Below are positions 26,892 through 39,588 of a DNA stretch of 64,000 nucleotides, piece after piece. Numbering within the stretch: the first letter of the stretch is position 1; the number at the start of each line of letters is the position of its first letter. The notes beneath the pieces are model-generated. The model was not told where the DNA came from, ran no database searches, and saw nothing but the letters and a program-made list of their open reading frames with translations. This DNA is from Diploscapter coronatus. Taxonomy: Eukaryota; Nematoda; Chromadorea; Rhabditida; Rhabditidae. The DNA lies in the NCBI GenBank assembly GCA_964036155.1, contig OZ038422.1:64193201-64257200 (forward strand), read 5' to 3'. A program made the position numbers and the translations under genes.

Positions 26892-27014
26892 GTGCGTTGT
26901 TTGCAAACGAATAGACGACATTATTGAACCAAGAAATGACTTTGACGACTATCTGGTATACCGCAATGAACATTTTGCATATTTGAATTTGTGCATCGTT
27001 TATTTTGTCTCAAG
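26892..27014 (+). CDS. candidate 5' exon of the nuclear receptor
   Basis: An open stretch bounded by AAATTAG and CTCAAG/GTATCG begins CVVCKRIDDI and ends in phase 2, which fits the next exon at 27092. It contains a CxxC pair and further Cys. No in-frame ATG or compatible upstream exon was found: the preceding donor candidate would leave a 29-nt intron in the wrong phase. AT-rich codon use unlike the rest of the gene. We may be looking at chance open sequence. Confidence 0.25.
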
Positions 27015-27091
27015 GTATCGGTCATTAACAATATCTCAGTTGCTTTGTCGGCAAATTCGTTCGATGCAAATAGTTTATTATTTCTATTTAG

Positions 27092-30000
27092 GCCGGCTCA
27101 GACTCTGACGTCGTTGTCGTCTCAAGATTCAGAAGTGCCACGTCAGCTGGACCCGACGTCGTCGTCATCGACTTCAGAAGACAACAGCAGTGGTCAGCCG
27201 ACGGCGTCAACACTGTTCAGCATGGAGTTGGACAACGCTCTGCCGACTGCGCAGATTTTCGCTGGTCTGAATGGACAGAGAGCTGTAAGAAAAGACAGAC
27301 AAGAAACTCCAACAATAGAATCTGGGATCTGATGACAGAGAAGATTTAAAATTCACATTGTTCATCTCACCTTTTATCTTCGTCTGCATCTTCTCAAATT
27401 AACTCCGAAAACAGTTTCTGATGTTAGAGACCCAGCTTCCAAACTGCATCATTGAATGCACGAGATTTTTATAACCTTGGTATTTTCTCCCATCAAACTC
27501 TATGCGCTGTCTGCACTTGTGTCGAGATAGACTCTGTTTTGCTTCCTCTTTCAAGCTCAATCTCGCAAAGTGTAAACTTTACACACTCACAATCTGTCGT
27601 TTTGCAAATTCGCAAGAACAACCAAAGAATTCCTCCGGCTTCATAGTCTGGGTTTGACCAAAAATAGGCGGAGCCAGAAAACCCCCTAATTGTGATTTCA
27701 TTACATTACAATGATGGGGGAATGTGCGTTTCGTTTCTCTTTCTCTGCCCCTATTCTCTAGACAAAACCGATCGATGTGACATGCGACGTAGTGGAAAGA
27801 TTGGCGATGGGGCGCGCTGATTGTCGAATTCGCATCGGAGCGCATTTCCTGCAAGAAAAAACTTCTTCATCAGAAATTTTTCATCGATATTTTGCCGAAA
27901 TAAAAAACTCGCCGCTCCACACCACTCTTAGCCAAGATAGCCGCACCCCCGTTGCGCTTTTACACCAAAGATCAATAATTTCCGCGTTGTTATCCGACCT
28001 CTCGCTTGCACTCTATCGATTATTTTGGTCACCCATCGAGAATGTCGAGTATTGATTTTATGTTTATAAAATTAAAAAATAGTACGCGCTAAGTCACATG
28101 ATTTATTGAATAGAATCTTTGAATTTGATAATTAGGTTATCTTATCTCTTTCTCTCTTCTCCAAATTTATCAATATCAGACTGCATGCCTTCCTGATAGT
28201 CTTTTCTTAAGTATTGATCCAAAAATGATGTATGGCTACATTTAGTTATTATTATTATTATTATGTTACCATTTTTGATATCACTTTACCAATTGGCACC
28301 AGATTCAGATGATGCCATCGCCGGCTGACATCATAATCACAGCGAGTAAGATGTTCGGCATGCCAAAGAATTCACCCATCTCGTCTTCAATTCTTCTCCC
28401 TGTAAGCATATTCTTCCTGAATACAAGTCCCCCTATCTGTTCACTTAAAGGGTCTTCGAATCTGAGTGAATCATCTAATTTCAGAACGGTATCGACTTCA
28501 AAAAGCTGCAGCAGAACGATCAGATAGAGATCACTAACGAGTGTAGTCCCTCTCACTCGAAGCTCGAGCCTACCTCATCCTCTAACTCCCAACCGGGTAC
28601 GCCCAGGGTCTTGGAAAGGCGAACGGTAAAATCATCGTCTAAAATGTGTGAAATCAGTAGGGGATTTCCAGGTACCGGCATGCGCAATTTGCGGTACGGA
28701 CTCAACCGGCATCCACTTTGGCGTTGACGCGTGTGCGGCGTGCTCCGCCTTCTTCCGACGAACCGTGGTGCTGAACAAGGAGTACGGGTGCTCAAGAGAT
28801 GGAAATTGCGTTATTACTAAAGGTAATCAATTAGTTTATCTTAACTCCTTCGCACCAATTTCATAGCGTGAGAACGACCATGATATCAACGTCTTCTTCA
28901 TGAGCATTTCTTCATATTGAAATATTGCTAAGTTCAATCTAAACAAAATCAGCTCCTTTAAAAGTGCGTTTGATCTCAGAAGCAAGTCGGAAGCGTTTCG
29001 TGTTTAGCTTGAAATTCAGCTGCGTATAACCGCATTACATATTCTGGCGTTCGTCGTATTTTGCACGGATCCTGGAAATTTGCGGGACACAATTCCCGAA
29101 AAAGAAATCGCATTTGAAACCTCCGACAAATCCCATGAATAAGGAATTAAGGCCCTGCGGCGAGCAGCTAATTTGACGATACAGAAGCAAAAAGAGGCTG
29201 CAAAATTAAATAGCAAATTTGATACAAAACACACACGTGTCTTAATCCTGAAAAAAATCAAAGACAATATGGTAGTCGCGTATCAAAGAAAGAATAAACA
29301 TTGCTCGAGTAAAAAGAATCATGTTCAGATAGTTCCGGTGGTCAGAAATGTCGAGCGTGCCGTTTCTCGAAGTGCATTCGAGTTGGGATGGACCGCAACG
29401 CCGTGCAGCACCGACGTGACGCGATCGGCAAGTACTCCGCTGGCGTCAAGCGAGAATACTCACCAAGTACGGGTCCAACCCCCTATGTGATTTCACTTTC
29501 CATTTTAGGCCCTGGCGATCCCCAGTCGATGTCTCCGAAATCGCCCAAGTCGTCGAAAGATGGTGGAATGAGTATTCTCGACGAGTTCATGGAGTGTCAA
29601 AAGACGCTGAACGAGAGGCGCAATTTGTTCTACGCGTGGTCTGGGATGGAAGCCATGGTGGACGCAAATCATCCGGATCACAAGGTGATGGTTCCGCACT
29701 TGCTAAAGCTGACCAATTTGTTACGTTAGACTATTCGCGAACTGAACAACATCGAAGAATGCATTTGGGATCTGTGGAGGACGGAGCCCCGACTCGCCAC
29801 CGCTTTCGTCAAGGAGAACAAGTATCTCTCAAACGTGAACATCAAGGAGCTGGTAGTCTAAACCCAATTAAATAACTTTTAGTTAATAAACTTAGACGAA
29901 AATCATCAAGAACTTTATCGTCGTGAGGCAAGCTGTCGAAGAGCCCTATTTAACGTGGAAGCATGGCGGACTCGAGAAGGAGTGGTGGGTCATGACTAAC

Positions 30001-31112
30001 AAGTAGGGGGTTTTCTTAATTTCTCTTGGAATTTAACGACATTTCAGGGTCTATATCGACTGCAAGAATCCCGAGAAGTACTTTTTGAACGGTTCGATGG
30101 GTGGGCTTAATCTCGATGTGACTACGGCCAAAAAGTAAACATATTATTTCAAAGCTGTCTTCAATCTCTTTCATCTGTCATCACTTCATGAAACAACAAC
30201 AAAGAATGGGTTTTTTCTTCGTTGATTTTGTCATCGCCTCTTGAGACGGCGATAAAATTTTGCATAGCTTGATGTAGAATGAGATTTTCTCTCAACTTCC
30301 TGAAAGAATAATAAAAATTCAGCCTGTTCCTGCCCTCTTTCACTCACGCTATGTCCTCGGTCGGTGATTTGATGCGACGCATCGATATCAGTCACGTAGA
30401 GATGGTCTCGCTTTTGGCGCTTCTCCTCCTGGACCCAGGTAAGGCATAAGTCTCTTCTGGAAGATAGTGAAATAGTGGATCACGAGAGAAAAAAACTTAT
30501 TCTGTATTGTTTTTTTTAATAGAAATTCAGTTCCTCTTTCTTTCATACGCATTTACGAAAAAAAAAAAATATTAATTTTTTTGGCAACCTGAACAATTCG
30601 CTACTTCGCTACCTCCGAATAGTATAGGATGCGATACCCTCTATCTTGGCTATACCCTTAACTATTAGTAACGAAGTAGTTAGTTATCCAAGTTGCCATT
30701 TGTTTGATCAGCATGATACATGTATGATTTGATATATTTATTTCAGCAATCCCCAACCTAACGATCGATACCCGAAAACTCCTTTCCGGCCTGCGCGATC
30801 AGGTTATCAAGGACCTGTTCAACTACTATGAAGGCGATATTTCGAACGAAGATCCAGAAGTTCGACTGGGTAATCTGGTGATGATCATTAGTGCAATTAA
30901 GGTATGTATAATTGTCTTAAATTAGGCTAATTAAATATTTAACCATGGTAATTTAGATTCATGCCATTCGCACTCACGAGAACATGCAAATGTTTTCCAT
31001 CTTCAACTTGGTGCCGAACAACAAGACGTTCAGTGAAATGGCGTCGTGGTCAAACAGCTCTGCGCCTGAATTATTTACGAACGATGAAGAGCACCAAGGG
31101 ACGAGTAGTTAA
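27092..31112 (+). CDS. nuclear hormone receptor, supplementary nematode type
   Basis: Ligand-regulated transcription factor family. Visible exons (546 aa, 5' end unresolved): 27092-27284, 28303-28401, 28485-28625, 28672-28822, 29329-29466, 29509-29684, 29730-29852, 29896-30002, 30048-30134, 30323-30438, 30747-30901, 30957-31112. N-terminus: Ser/Thr/Pro-rich activation-type segment. Zinc finger 1: CAIC...CAAC with P-box [10 protein letters not shown]; zinc finger 2: C-x5-C...CRAC followed by [16 protein letters not shown]. The second-finger spacing is 11 residues before CRAC, against the usual 9. A hinge rich in Ser/Lys/Pro follows, then a helical ligand-binding domain ([10 protein letters not shown] to the C-terminus) including LLALLLLDP and a final Ser/Glu-rich tail. 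Exon 27092 begins in phase 2, so an upstream exon is required unless translation starts at the internal Met at about 27221. Function and ligand cannot be told from sequence. Confidence 0.9.
28246..28264 (+). repeat. short (TTA)n repeat
   Basis: Six or so tandem TTA units in the intron before the receptor's second visible exon. Confidence 0.8.
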
Positions 31113-32430
31113 CAGCCTATGGTATTTGTGAATTGCAAGACTTAAATTAGAATATCATAGATTTATTGAAAACCGCCCTAAAGTTCCAACTTTGGTTCCG
31201 ATAGATCAGTAACTAGTTTCAACCACTTTCTCCAGAGATTATCGTAGTTATTTTACCTTTCTACTTTCATTTTAAAATACCGTAAAGTCTTGTCATTTAT
31301 AATTGCCATTCGCTTAAAGGTTTTTGGAATATGATTAAGCATTGTTTGATGTATCGTACCTACCTAAAACTATCAGAAATAACTAAACTCTTCTAGCAAC
31401 AAGATAACTATGCGCAAATTGTTCCTCTCTATGTCAAGTATCAAACTAGTGAAACGGGTATTTCTAGCATCAAAATGTTTCTATGCACTATTTTTCTTTT
31501 AGATAAAATTCTATTTCTTTTTAGTTTGAATTTGAAACTTTATGTGGCAATCCTATCTATATTTTCCCCGGTTTTCTAGCAAAAATCATTATTATCTTCC
31601 TTGTTATTGTTGGGTTGATTACCGCTAAATTCCAAGCATATCCATTCAAAGTTTTGCCTAAATTTGTATTTTCAACTTTAAAATTTCAGTTTTCAATATT
31701 CTAATTTTTGATTCTTTCGATCTCACCATAGAGTTGTGGCACACACATTATATTCAATATTCTATGCAACGACATTATTCATATATGCGAAAATTCTATA
31801 TATTAACGAGTTCTATGTATTAGTATTATTGCATAGTGGCATATGCACACCTTTTATATGACAAATTCTTGTTATCCGTTACCCGATGTTCGAATGTTAC
31901 CTGTATATGTTGGGGGCTATCCTACTTAATGCTACTTCTATTGACTTTAAAGTATGCTATATATCCGAACTATTGAAGTTTCGATAACTATATATTTAGA
32001 TTTTATTTCGCTTTCCGGTTATCGTAACAAATTTACTCCTGCCATTTAAAATTGCGATAATATATTGCCTCTTTTGGAAGTTACCTGTTAAATAACTTTC
32101 TACATCGAAATTTTAAACCACTATATAATTTTGTATGATTCGAATAACTCAATACTATTGTTGACGTATGCCGTATTTCTTACATTAAACTAACAAACAA
32201 AATTTAAGAAATTTCGGTAAACATTTTCTTTCAGTCCTCAGTGATAAATACCTAATTTTCATACTAAATGTACAATATTTGCTATCATCAAACTCACCAT
32301 ACACTTGCTTGTTACGTGATGTAAAATAAATGGTTTTGAAAGTCTTGCTATATTTATGGAAATAGTAAGCTAATCTAGAATAATATCTCAATAAAATAAT
32401 AATATAATTTTATTTAAAAATAGATTTAGT
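31113..32430. other. intergenic, no gene seen
   Basis: AT-rich spacer between the nuclear receptor stop and the NUP43 start, both on the plus strand. No exon or RNA gene recognised. Confidence 0.5.
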
Positions 32431-34268
32431 ATGATCCTATCTAATTTGTACAATATAAAAAGCTCGCCAGCCGAAAGTCTAGCGGATTTTGAGCCCCAAG
32501 AAACTTCCCAGGCTCTGGACGTCAAATTAAGAAAAGTACGTTTTTTAATATTGGTTAAATCTTCTTATTATATTTTTATAAGAAATAAAAAAAACTTGTA
32601 TTTATCTAAAATTATATTTTCTCACGATTTTATTCATCGGAGACTATAGTTTTTAAGATTATGAAGAACCCGATACTTTTTGAACGATTTTAAATCTATT
32701 TTTGGATATCAGATATCTCATGAAAAATTTCGAGTTTTGTCTGGGAAATTTTAATTAAATTTAAGAATTGGTCGGTCAGTCATTTAAAATAAGCTTAAAT
32801 TGTCGAAAGAATAAACCAACTCAAATTCAATCTATAGCAAAATTGAATGCCTCAAATTTTAATGATAATAATACAAATGATGTGTTACCTCTATCCCATT
32901 TTCTATTCTAAATAATAAAAAAAATGCTAGAAATCAAATAATTGCAAAGATAAATTAAGGCCCTATTCACCGACTCGATCGGTGAACAAGTGGTTTGGTT
33001 AGGTTACGGCGCTGGAAAATGTGTCGGGTTGTCGAGATGCGACGACCTGAGTCCCGATGAGCCGTTCAGAGAACTCAATCGGGTCGAGGCGAGCTCGAAT
33101 TCTATGGATATTTGGTATTAAACTTTAAATTTCTGGGAATGTGTATCTTTTATCTTGTACATTTATTTCAGTAGAATTAAACCCAACCAATTCGGAGTCG
33201 GATTTGGCGACGGTACATTGAGAATCATCAGCACTGACAAGAAGAAAATTGAAAGCGTCGCCAAAATCAAGCCGCTTCATGGTTCATGCGACTCCAGGGT
33301 TCTTTCGTACCACGATGGCATCATTACCAGGTATCAAGCCTACCAATACCAATTCAGCGTATTTAAAATTATTATTTCAGCGGTTCTTCCAATGGGAGCA
33401 TCGTTCACGTCGACGTTACCACCCAGAAAGTTACCACCTATGGTAAATTCCATGGGGCCGTTCGATCTCTTGTGTCTTTCGCCGGCGGCAAGCTCTTGGC
33501 TTCTGGGCATGGGACAGGTAGACTCATCTTGCCATTTGTTTTCCAAATAACCCCATTCAGGGCAAATCGCCATCTGGGACTTGCGCCAACCGCCCTTCAA
33601 TTCAGTGAATTCCGTGGTGCCATCGAAAAAGCCTTTGGATGCGGTTACTGCACTCTCAGCTCATCCCGCTATGGCGAATTTGGTAAGTTAATCCAGAATA
33701 TCGACCTTGAATTACCATCTTAGGTATCATTTGGCACGGATGATGGTGCGATTGGGTTCTGTGATGTCAGAGGAACCTCTGGCACTTTGGTGCCAACTTC
33801 TTTTGACGTCGCTACAGCCGCTATAACCCAGGTAGATCCAAGAGGGTAACTTTTGGTAATTATTACCATTCTCAGATCAAGTTCGATGCTCACAGTGGTG
33901 AGCATCTATTATGTTCATCGGAAGATGGTAGTATAGTACATTGGGACGTGAGCGGTATCCCATCGACCGAATACCTATCGTAATTACCCAATTATCATAA
34001 TTTAATTAGCCTAATTCTCTCAGAGTCGGCAATTCTCGGCAGGCAGCGTGGTTGGCTGAGAGCCTTAGCGACTGGGTGAAGCTGAGCTCTCTGAGGTAAT
34101 TAGCTAACTAATTAAGTGAGAATAATTGCACTCCAATTAAGAAGCAAATGCTTCTCTGCGATCAACTCGATCGACATCAATAATACGACGGTTCTGGCTA
34201 CCTCTGACATCGGAACTCTGCTCTGCTACACTGGACTGCCATTCCCGAAATCTCACCAACATCGTTAA
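32431..34268 (+). CDS. nup43: nucleoporin Nup43, WD40 protein
   Basis: Nine exons, 362 aa (human about 380): 32431-32535, 32960-33114, 33172-33330, 33381-33517, 33561-33682, 33724-33831, 33876-33979, 34024-34095, 34142-34268. A WD40 beta-propeller subunit of the Nup107-160 Y-complex, the scaffold of the nuclear pore. Seen: FGVGFGDGTLRII, the blade ending LLASGHGTGQIAIWDLRQP, a TDDGAIGFCDVRG repeat, and SSEDGSIVHWDVSG, followed by the Nup43-type blade AINSIDINNTTVLATSD close to the C-terminus. The order and the C-terminal blade fit Nup43 (nematode npp-23) better than generic WD40 proteins. The start is the first ATG after an AT-rich leader with a possible trans-splice acceptor. Introns are about 40-60 nt except the first (424 nt). 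Confidence 0.88.
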
Positions 34269-35900
34269 CTAGTTAACTATCCCAATTATCCTATTTAATT
34301 ACGTTAATTGCCCAATTATCTCACTTTGTATCTCATGAACTTATGGGTTTAAGTTATTTCGTTTTCTGTCTTTAGCGATAAAGCTAATGCGTTAAGAAGT
34401 TATCACGACTAATTGATGATCTGTTAATTCACGTACGAGGCAATCATGAAGAAGGTTAAGTTGTAAGGTGAGAGACAAATGGAAGAGAAAGAAAGAAAAG
34501 AGAGATAATACTTGAAAACAAGAGAAAAAGAAAGAGATGCTTTTGACAAATGCCCGTTTCTCTGAGTCTCTCTAACCTTTTAATACTATTTCTCCTTCTC
34601 ATTTTTCTTTTCCTCTCTTACTTTTAAGTGTTCTGTCTTCGAACTTATTTTTATTTTATCTGCTGCATGTTTTGCGTCTTGTGTCTTCCGCCGAAAATTT
34701 GTAACGGCGAGCAAAATCAATTCTCCACTTTTTTTTAATAAACTTTGCGGTTTCACAAATTTCTATGTTATTTGTAAGGTTTAAACTTTGAAATATCTCC
34801 AAATATATTGTATCGTATCTAAATGTAGTTTCCATTCCTATCCTTCATCACACGGTCATAGACTTGCATTCACGACGTACCTGAAAAGTGTTATTCTTAA
34901 CTCTTATCACGGAAACTTGCAACGAATGGATGGTTTCAGTCATTTTTGATTTCTCGCCCCAAAATTTGATTCCAATCTTTCTATTTTCAGGCATTTCCAT
35001 AGAAAAACTTGGTATAATTTCCTCTGTATCTTAACTTTTCCTATATTTAAGCATAGAAACTCTGGCTACTCTAGTCGTACTATTCTTGCAAACCCAAAAT
35101 CTCTGTCCACTAGATTTGTAAGATATCATATCAGATTACTTCCCGTACTACATGCGTTCTTGCAAGGCTATAGTATTGATCATTCTATTCAACATAATTT
35201 TTTATTTAGGAACAAAAATCTTATCACCTTCCTTTAAAATTGCTTATAGTTAGTTATCACTGAAAGGAAGTGTCGTTATCATCAGTGAAACTGCCATTGT
35301 TAATATTCAACGGTTCTGAAAATCAATACGATTTTGCAATCATCACATAATATATTCACCATATGTTTAAAACCGTGGTGTTTATATTAAAATATATATG
35401 ACGTTTAAATCAACATTCAATATCGATTTTTCTCTAAATCAATATTTTTGAATCTTAATGATATTATTGATTTTATATAGGATTTCCGTGGTAAGCCCTG
35501 ATAAGATATCATGCTTTATAAACGCTGCGCACCGTGCGCTGTGCATTGTTTGCATAGTTCTTTCATCGCTTCTGCACATTTTAAACCCCCTTCACATTTT
35601 CTTCTGCTTGAAACTTGCAGGTTTATTATTTCATTTATCAGTTTTTATTTATTGCTATCTCGATTATTTAAATTATTTTTCATTAACCGGCAAAAAAATT
35701 ATTAAATACATTAAATCTTCACTAATTAATCTTGATATTGCTTGAATCATATCCACTTTTAACATCCGTTATTCATTATCGTAATATTTTCTCATTTTTT
35801 TCTTTTAAATTTTATCCATAACTACAAACTTGCAGAGAACGACCCAATTAAATCGACCGCAATTATTCTGCTTCTTCAATCTTCCTGATCCGGTGATCCG
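34269..35900. other. intergenic, no gene seen
   Basis: AT-rich spacer between two plus-strand genes. A purine-rich GAGAAAG stretch lies near 34470-34540. Open frames near 35458-35745 show no domain or splice support. Confidence 0.5.
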
Positions 35901-37148
35901 ATGGGCGTGTTAAGCAAGGCTGGCGTTTCTGGTATGTTCTATATTTTAAATAAAATAATAAAAATATAATTTATAGTATAGAAAAAAAATATTTTCAGGC
36001 TGGTTTCCGCCAATTTCATCCAGAACTTTGCTGAACCATTACCTACCCGCGTCCGGTGCCCTCTCGCATTCTCTCTATGCAGTGCATATCTTTTCGCCGA
36101 GTATCATTTCAAAGTAGGTTTTAATTTTTTTTTTTTTAATTTAATAACTATCTGTGCATTTCATTAAAATATGTACTTAAAATTTAAATTATAAAAAAAA
36201 AAGAAAAACTATGAAGTAACAATCTTAAGGGTGGTTAAAAAAACTCAAATAATCATACTACGTTTATATAAAACATATTGCATATTTTTAACTTATGCCA
36301 ATTTTTCAGTTTATTCCCGGTCGGCGACCTAGCCGTGTCCAACACGATATTGTGCAATTCGATGATCGGCGTCGGCGCGTTCGTCTATTCGCGAAGACAC
36401 CTTCAGAGGTCTGATCCGTGGGATCGGGTGGAATTTAGGTTAATTTAAAATTTGATTTATAAATCTTAAAATGTTATGTTAATTTTCTATGATTAGGTAT
36501 TCTTTGGTTTAATGGCGGTGATTATGATTTGATGTTTTCAGCGTCCTGGCCTCGAGTTTGTTCAATTTCGGAAGTTTACTAGCGGCAGTTCTGATCAAGG
36601 CCTTGCTGCCGCCCAGGTAAACTAGAGTGTTAAAAATCGAACTATTAAATTCTAAATGTTTAGAAGACATTTATTTGAAATATTCGACTTTTAGGGTATC
36701 GACCTACCTGAAGAGCGCCGTCGCAGTTACGTTGAGCATTTACTTATTGTCGAGGGGCAGGAAGTATATGACGTATTTGGACAATCGATCTGCGAGGGGC
36801 TCACCGTCACCAACGCGATTCAACAATCGATCTCCATCGGGGAATCCGGTAATCGATATTCTTTGGAGCATTATTATATCATTTTAGATTTCTACAAATT
36901 AAAATGTCGTTAGATTTTTCCGTGATTCATTGCTTACTTCGTAAGAAAGCGAACAAGATAAAATTTTCTGAAACAGCAAACTCTTTGTTTTGGTATGGTT
37001 AGCGTTAATTAATTAAGACTGAATTAAACTATTTGAAATAATAGTGATCTGACTTTTAAAACATAAACTATTTCGAAGTTTTAATTTTATCCAATTTTAG
37101 GACGAAGACGGTCTGACACGACTCAACGGCTCGCTAAATTCCAACTAG
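35901..37148 (+). CDS. uncharacterised multi-pass membrane protein
   Basis: Six exons with consistent phases, 183 aa: 35901-35931, 35999-36113, 36310-36438, 36542-36616, 36695-36848, 37101-37148. Three to four hydrophobic segments: around LYAVHIFSPSIIS, ILCNSMIGVGAFVY, VLASSLFNFGSLLAAVLI and YLKSAVAVTLSIYLL, followed by an Arg/Ser/Pro-rich hydrophilic tail (NNRSPSG) and a short acidic/Asn-rich end. No signal peptide. I do not recognise the family. Balanced codon use, GC-richer exons than introns, and phase agreement across five introns support a real gene. Likely an integral membrane protein of an internal membrane; this is inference. Confidence 0.75.
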
Positions 37149-38075
37149 AGAACGATTGAAATTTCCTAATCTCAATTTTTTCATCTAATTATTTGTTATC
37201 GCTATTTTATCGTAGGGTGCATAGCCATTTTAAATCGAAATTTATTTTTTTTAATCTAGATTGTTAGAAATGTGCAAGAGTCTTTGAAGTTGGTGGGATT
37301 CATATACGCCTCGTTATTGCCTAACTGGTTAAAACTTTTCAGGACTACTGTAATATTAAACCACGCTCATTTTTACAACAAAAAGTACAGTAATCCTTTC
37401 AGTCTTTAGAATTGTGAACGGTGTTTGAAAACGGTTCTTTGAGTTAAGAAAACATTGGCCAATAAGCATACATACATATTCTGTATGTAAAGAATAAATC
37501 ATTAGACTTTACTGTATTTTTGCACGAAGTTTATTTATTTACATGCTTTCTAAATATATTTAGAACAAAATCGCTTCTTTTCGAGCAAAGATAGAAAGCC
37601 GACCGGGTTTTACGAGCAGACGCACTTGTAAACGCAGGGACGAAATACCTTCGTCCCTCGTTCTGTGCATGCCCATCATGTTATCTCGATTTTTTCGTTA
37701 TTTTTATCGATTTTTTCAATTTTTTTCTCCCCAGTCTTCCTGACAAAACCTTTCCAATCTCGAAATAAGTTTCAAGATGAATCTCTATCAAAATGCAAAA
37801 ATTCCAGCGACTCTATCACTCCTCTTCATACACTCACAAGAGCGCCATATTTTCCACCTACATAATTTATTTATGACCACTTTATTGAAATTTTATAATT
37901 TAAAAATACCTGAATACCTGGGAATAATAAACGCTCAGGTATAGTGCAGCGTTTCGCCTCTCTACTTGCATTCCAAACCTTGTTTTCCATACTCGACATT
38001 ATATCGGAAAATCGTCAATGTACTAGTCGTTTAAAATATCCCGTATTCATGCCTGAATACTCGCATTTTCAGGTA
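37149..38075. other. intergenic with promoter-proximal hairpin
   Basis: Spacer between two plus-strand genes. Holds a perfect hairpin at 37636-37658 and a T-rich stretch. The acceptor-like ATTTTCAG at 38065-38072, directly before the NDUFB11 ATG, may be a trans-splice site. Confidence 0.45.
37636..37658 (+). repeat. perfect 9-bp stem, 5-nt loop hairpin
   Basis: AGGGACGAA, loop ATACC, then TTCGTCCCT. It lies 0.4 kb upstream of NDUFB11. Could be an RNA structure, a binding palindrome or part of a small RNA gene; nothing further can be told. Confidence 0.6.
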
Positions 38076-39588
38076 ATGCAGCGCTTGGCGGCGGCCTCGA
38101 CTACCCTGGGCCGTTTGCGGATGGCTGCAGGCCCCTCGTTTTCCTGCCTGTCCTCAGTTTCGCCCCTCCTGGCCACAGCCTCGTCCGTTCGCGGCTTCGC
38201 CTCGGGGCACGGCCATCACGACGACACCCCGCCCGGCGAGAAAAACATCCCCAAACAGACCGAGGATTATCGGTACGATCTTCAAGAGTTATTTATTTTA
38301 TTTTTCGGAATTTTGAAAGACGTTTCAAAAGATTCGATATGTTATGTGGAAAAAATCGCTAATTCGTACGTAAAATCTTTTATCTTGCAAGAAAGACGAA
38401 TTCTTGTGCAGCAGAAAAGGAGAAATATATCTTTTTAAATTTTTATAGAAACTTTATAGAAATGAAAAAAATTGACACTAATTTTTATCGATTATTTTTG
38501 CAGACCCGGTTCGGACTCGTTCGCCTACGAGAACCCATGGCCGAAGCTGAACAGCGGCCGACTCGATTGGCTCTTTCAGGAGGGCTGGAGACGGCCCCTC
38601 GCCAAGGATCAGGGTGGCAAAGTGGTAGGAGTTTTGGCTTTTATTCTTCTCATTTTTACCGAAAATAGCTCTAAAATCTTTATTTTTGCAAAAAAAACCC
38701 CTTAAAGGATAGCTTTTATTTTTTAAAAATAAATTTGAACATTTAGCGCCGCGAGTGGATCTGGTTCGGCCAGGTGCCGCATGACGAGCACAAGGATTGG
38801 CTCAAACATCATCAGGTAGAGAAAATATTTCTAAAAACGATATTATTATTTTTTGGAAATTACGCTTTTCTCAAGCACGCTATTTACAGCAACTAAGATG
38901 TTTAACCAGTGCCATTAGCCCAGATTACAATTGTATTTTCAGCTCTCGTTCCTCATCGTCACCGTGCTAACCGCGTGGATGACGATTTGGCTGTGCATGC
39001 TCAAGAGCGACGAGTAAGTGTAAATTAGAAAAAGATAACATTTTCCCAAAATTGTATATTTTCTTTCATCTTTTCCGCTTTAAAGGGAAGAACGGTAGGA
39101 AATTCTGAAAAAAGTGAGAAATAGTAAAAATCGTGGAACACATAATATAAAATTTTGAACAAACTATTAAAAGAATACGTTTTCCAAAAAATAAAAATAT
39201 CAGACCCGTCCTCCGCGAATGGGCTTTGCGAGAGGCGCACCTCGAACTGATACGTCGCGAGAAGGCCGGTCTGCCCTACATCAGTCCGGATTTGGTGCCG
39301 AGGTAAAGAATTATTTTATCTTTCAAATTTAGAAAAATATTGTTTAAAAGCTATTTTATGAAGATTTCTTAGAATATTGTTAATTTAATTTTTTTAATTC
39401 TCTTGAAAGCATCTAGATTCTCAGGGTTATAGAAATATTTGCACTTTTACTGTTTCTAGATTTAAATAATTTAACATTTTTAAATGAATTGTTACTGTTT
39501 ATTCTCTAATTTCATTTTTTCCAGGGATCGAGTTCTCGCCTGCCTTCCGTCCGAAGAAGAATTGCGCGACTTCGAAATTCTCATCTAA
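38076..39588 (+). CDS. ndufb11: NADH dehydrogenase (complex I) subunit NDUFB11
   Basis: Six exons, 206 aa: 38076-38272, 38504-38624, 38747-38815, 38943-39013, 39204-39302, 39525-39588. Accessory subunit of the membrane arm of mitochondrial complex I (inner membrane). Seen: an N-terminal mitochondrial-type presequence rich in Ala/Arg/Ser (MQRLAAASTTLGRLRMAAG); SDSFAYENPWPKLNSGRLDW; one TM helix at about 131-149 (SFLIVTVLTAWMTIWLCML); then the family hallmark EWALREAHLELIRREKAGLP and an acidic C-terminus (LPSEEELRDFEILI). An upstream in-frame extension to 37944 is open, but the ATG at 38076 follows a good 3' splice signal and begins a proper presequence, so I chose it. Confidence 0.88.
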
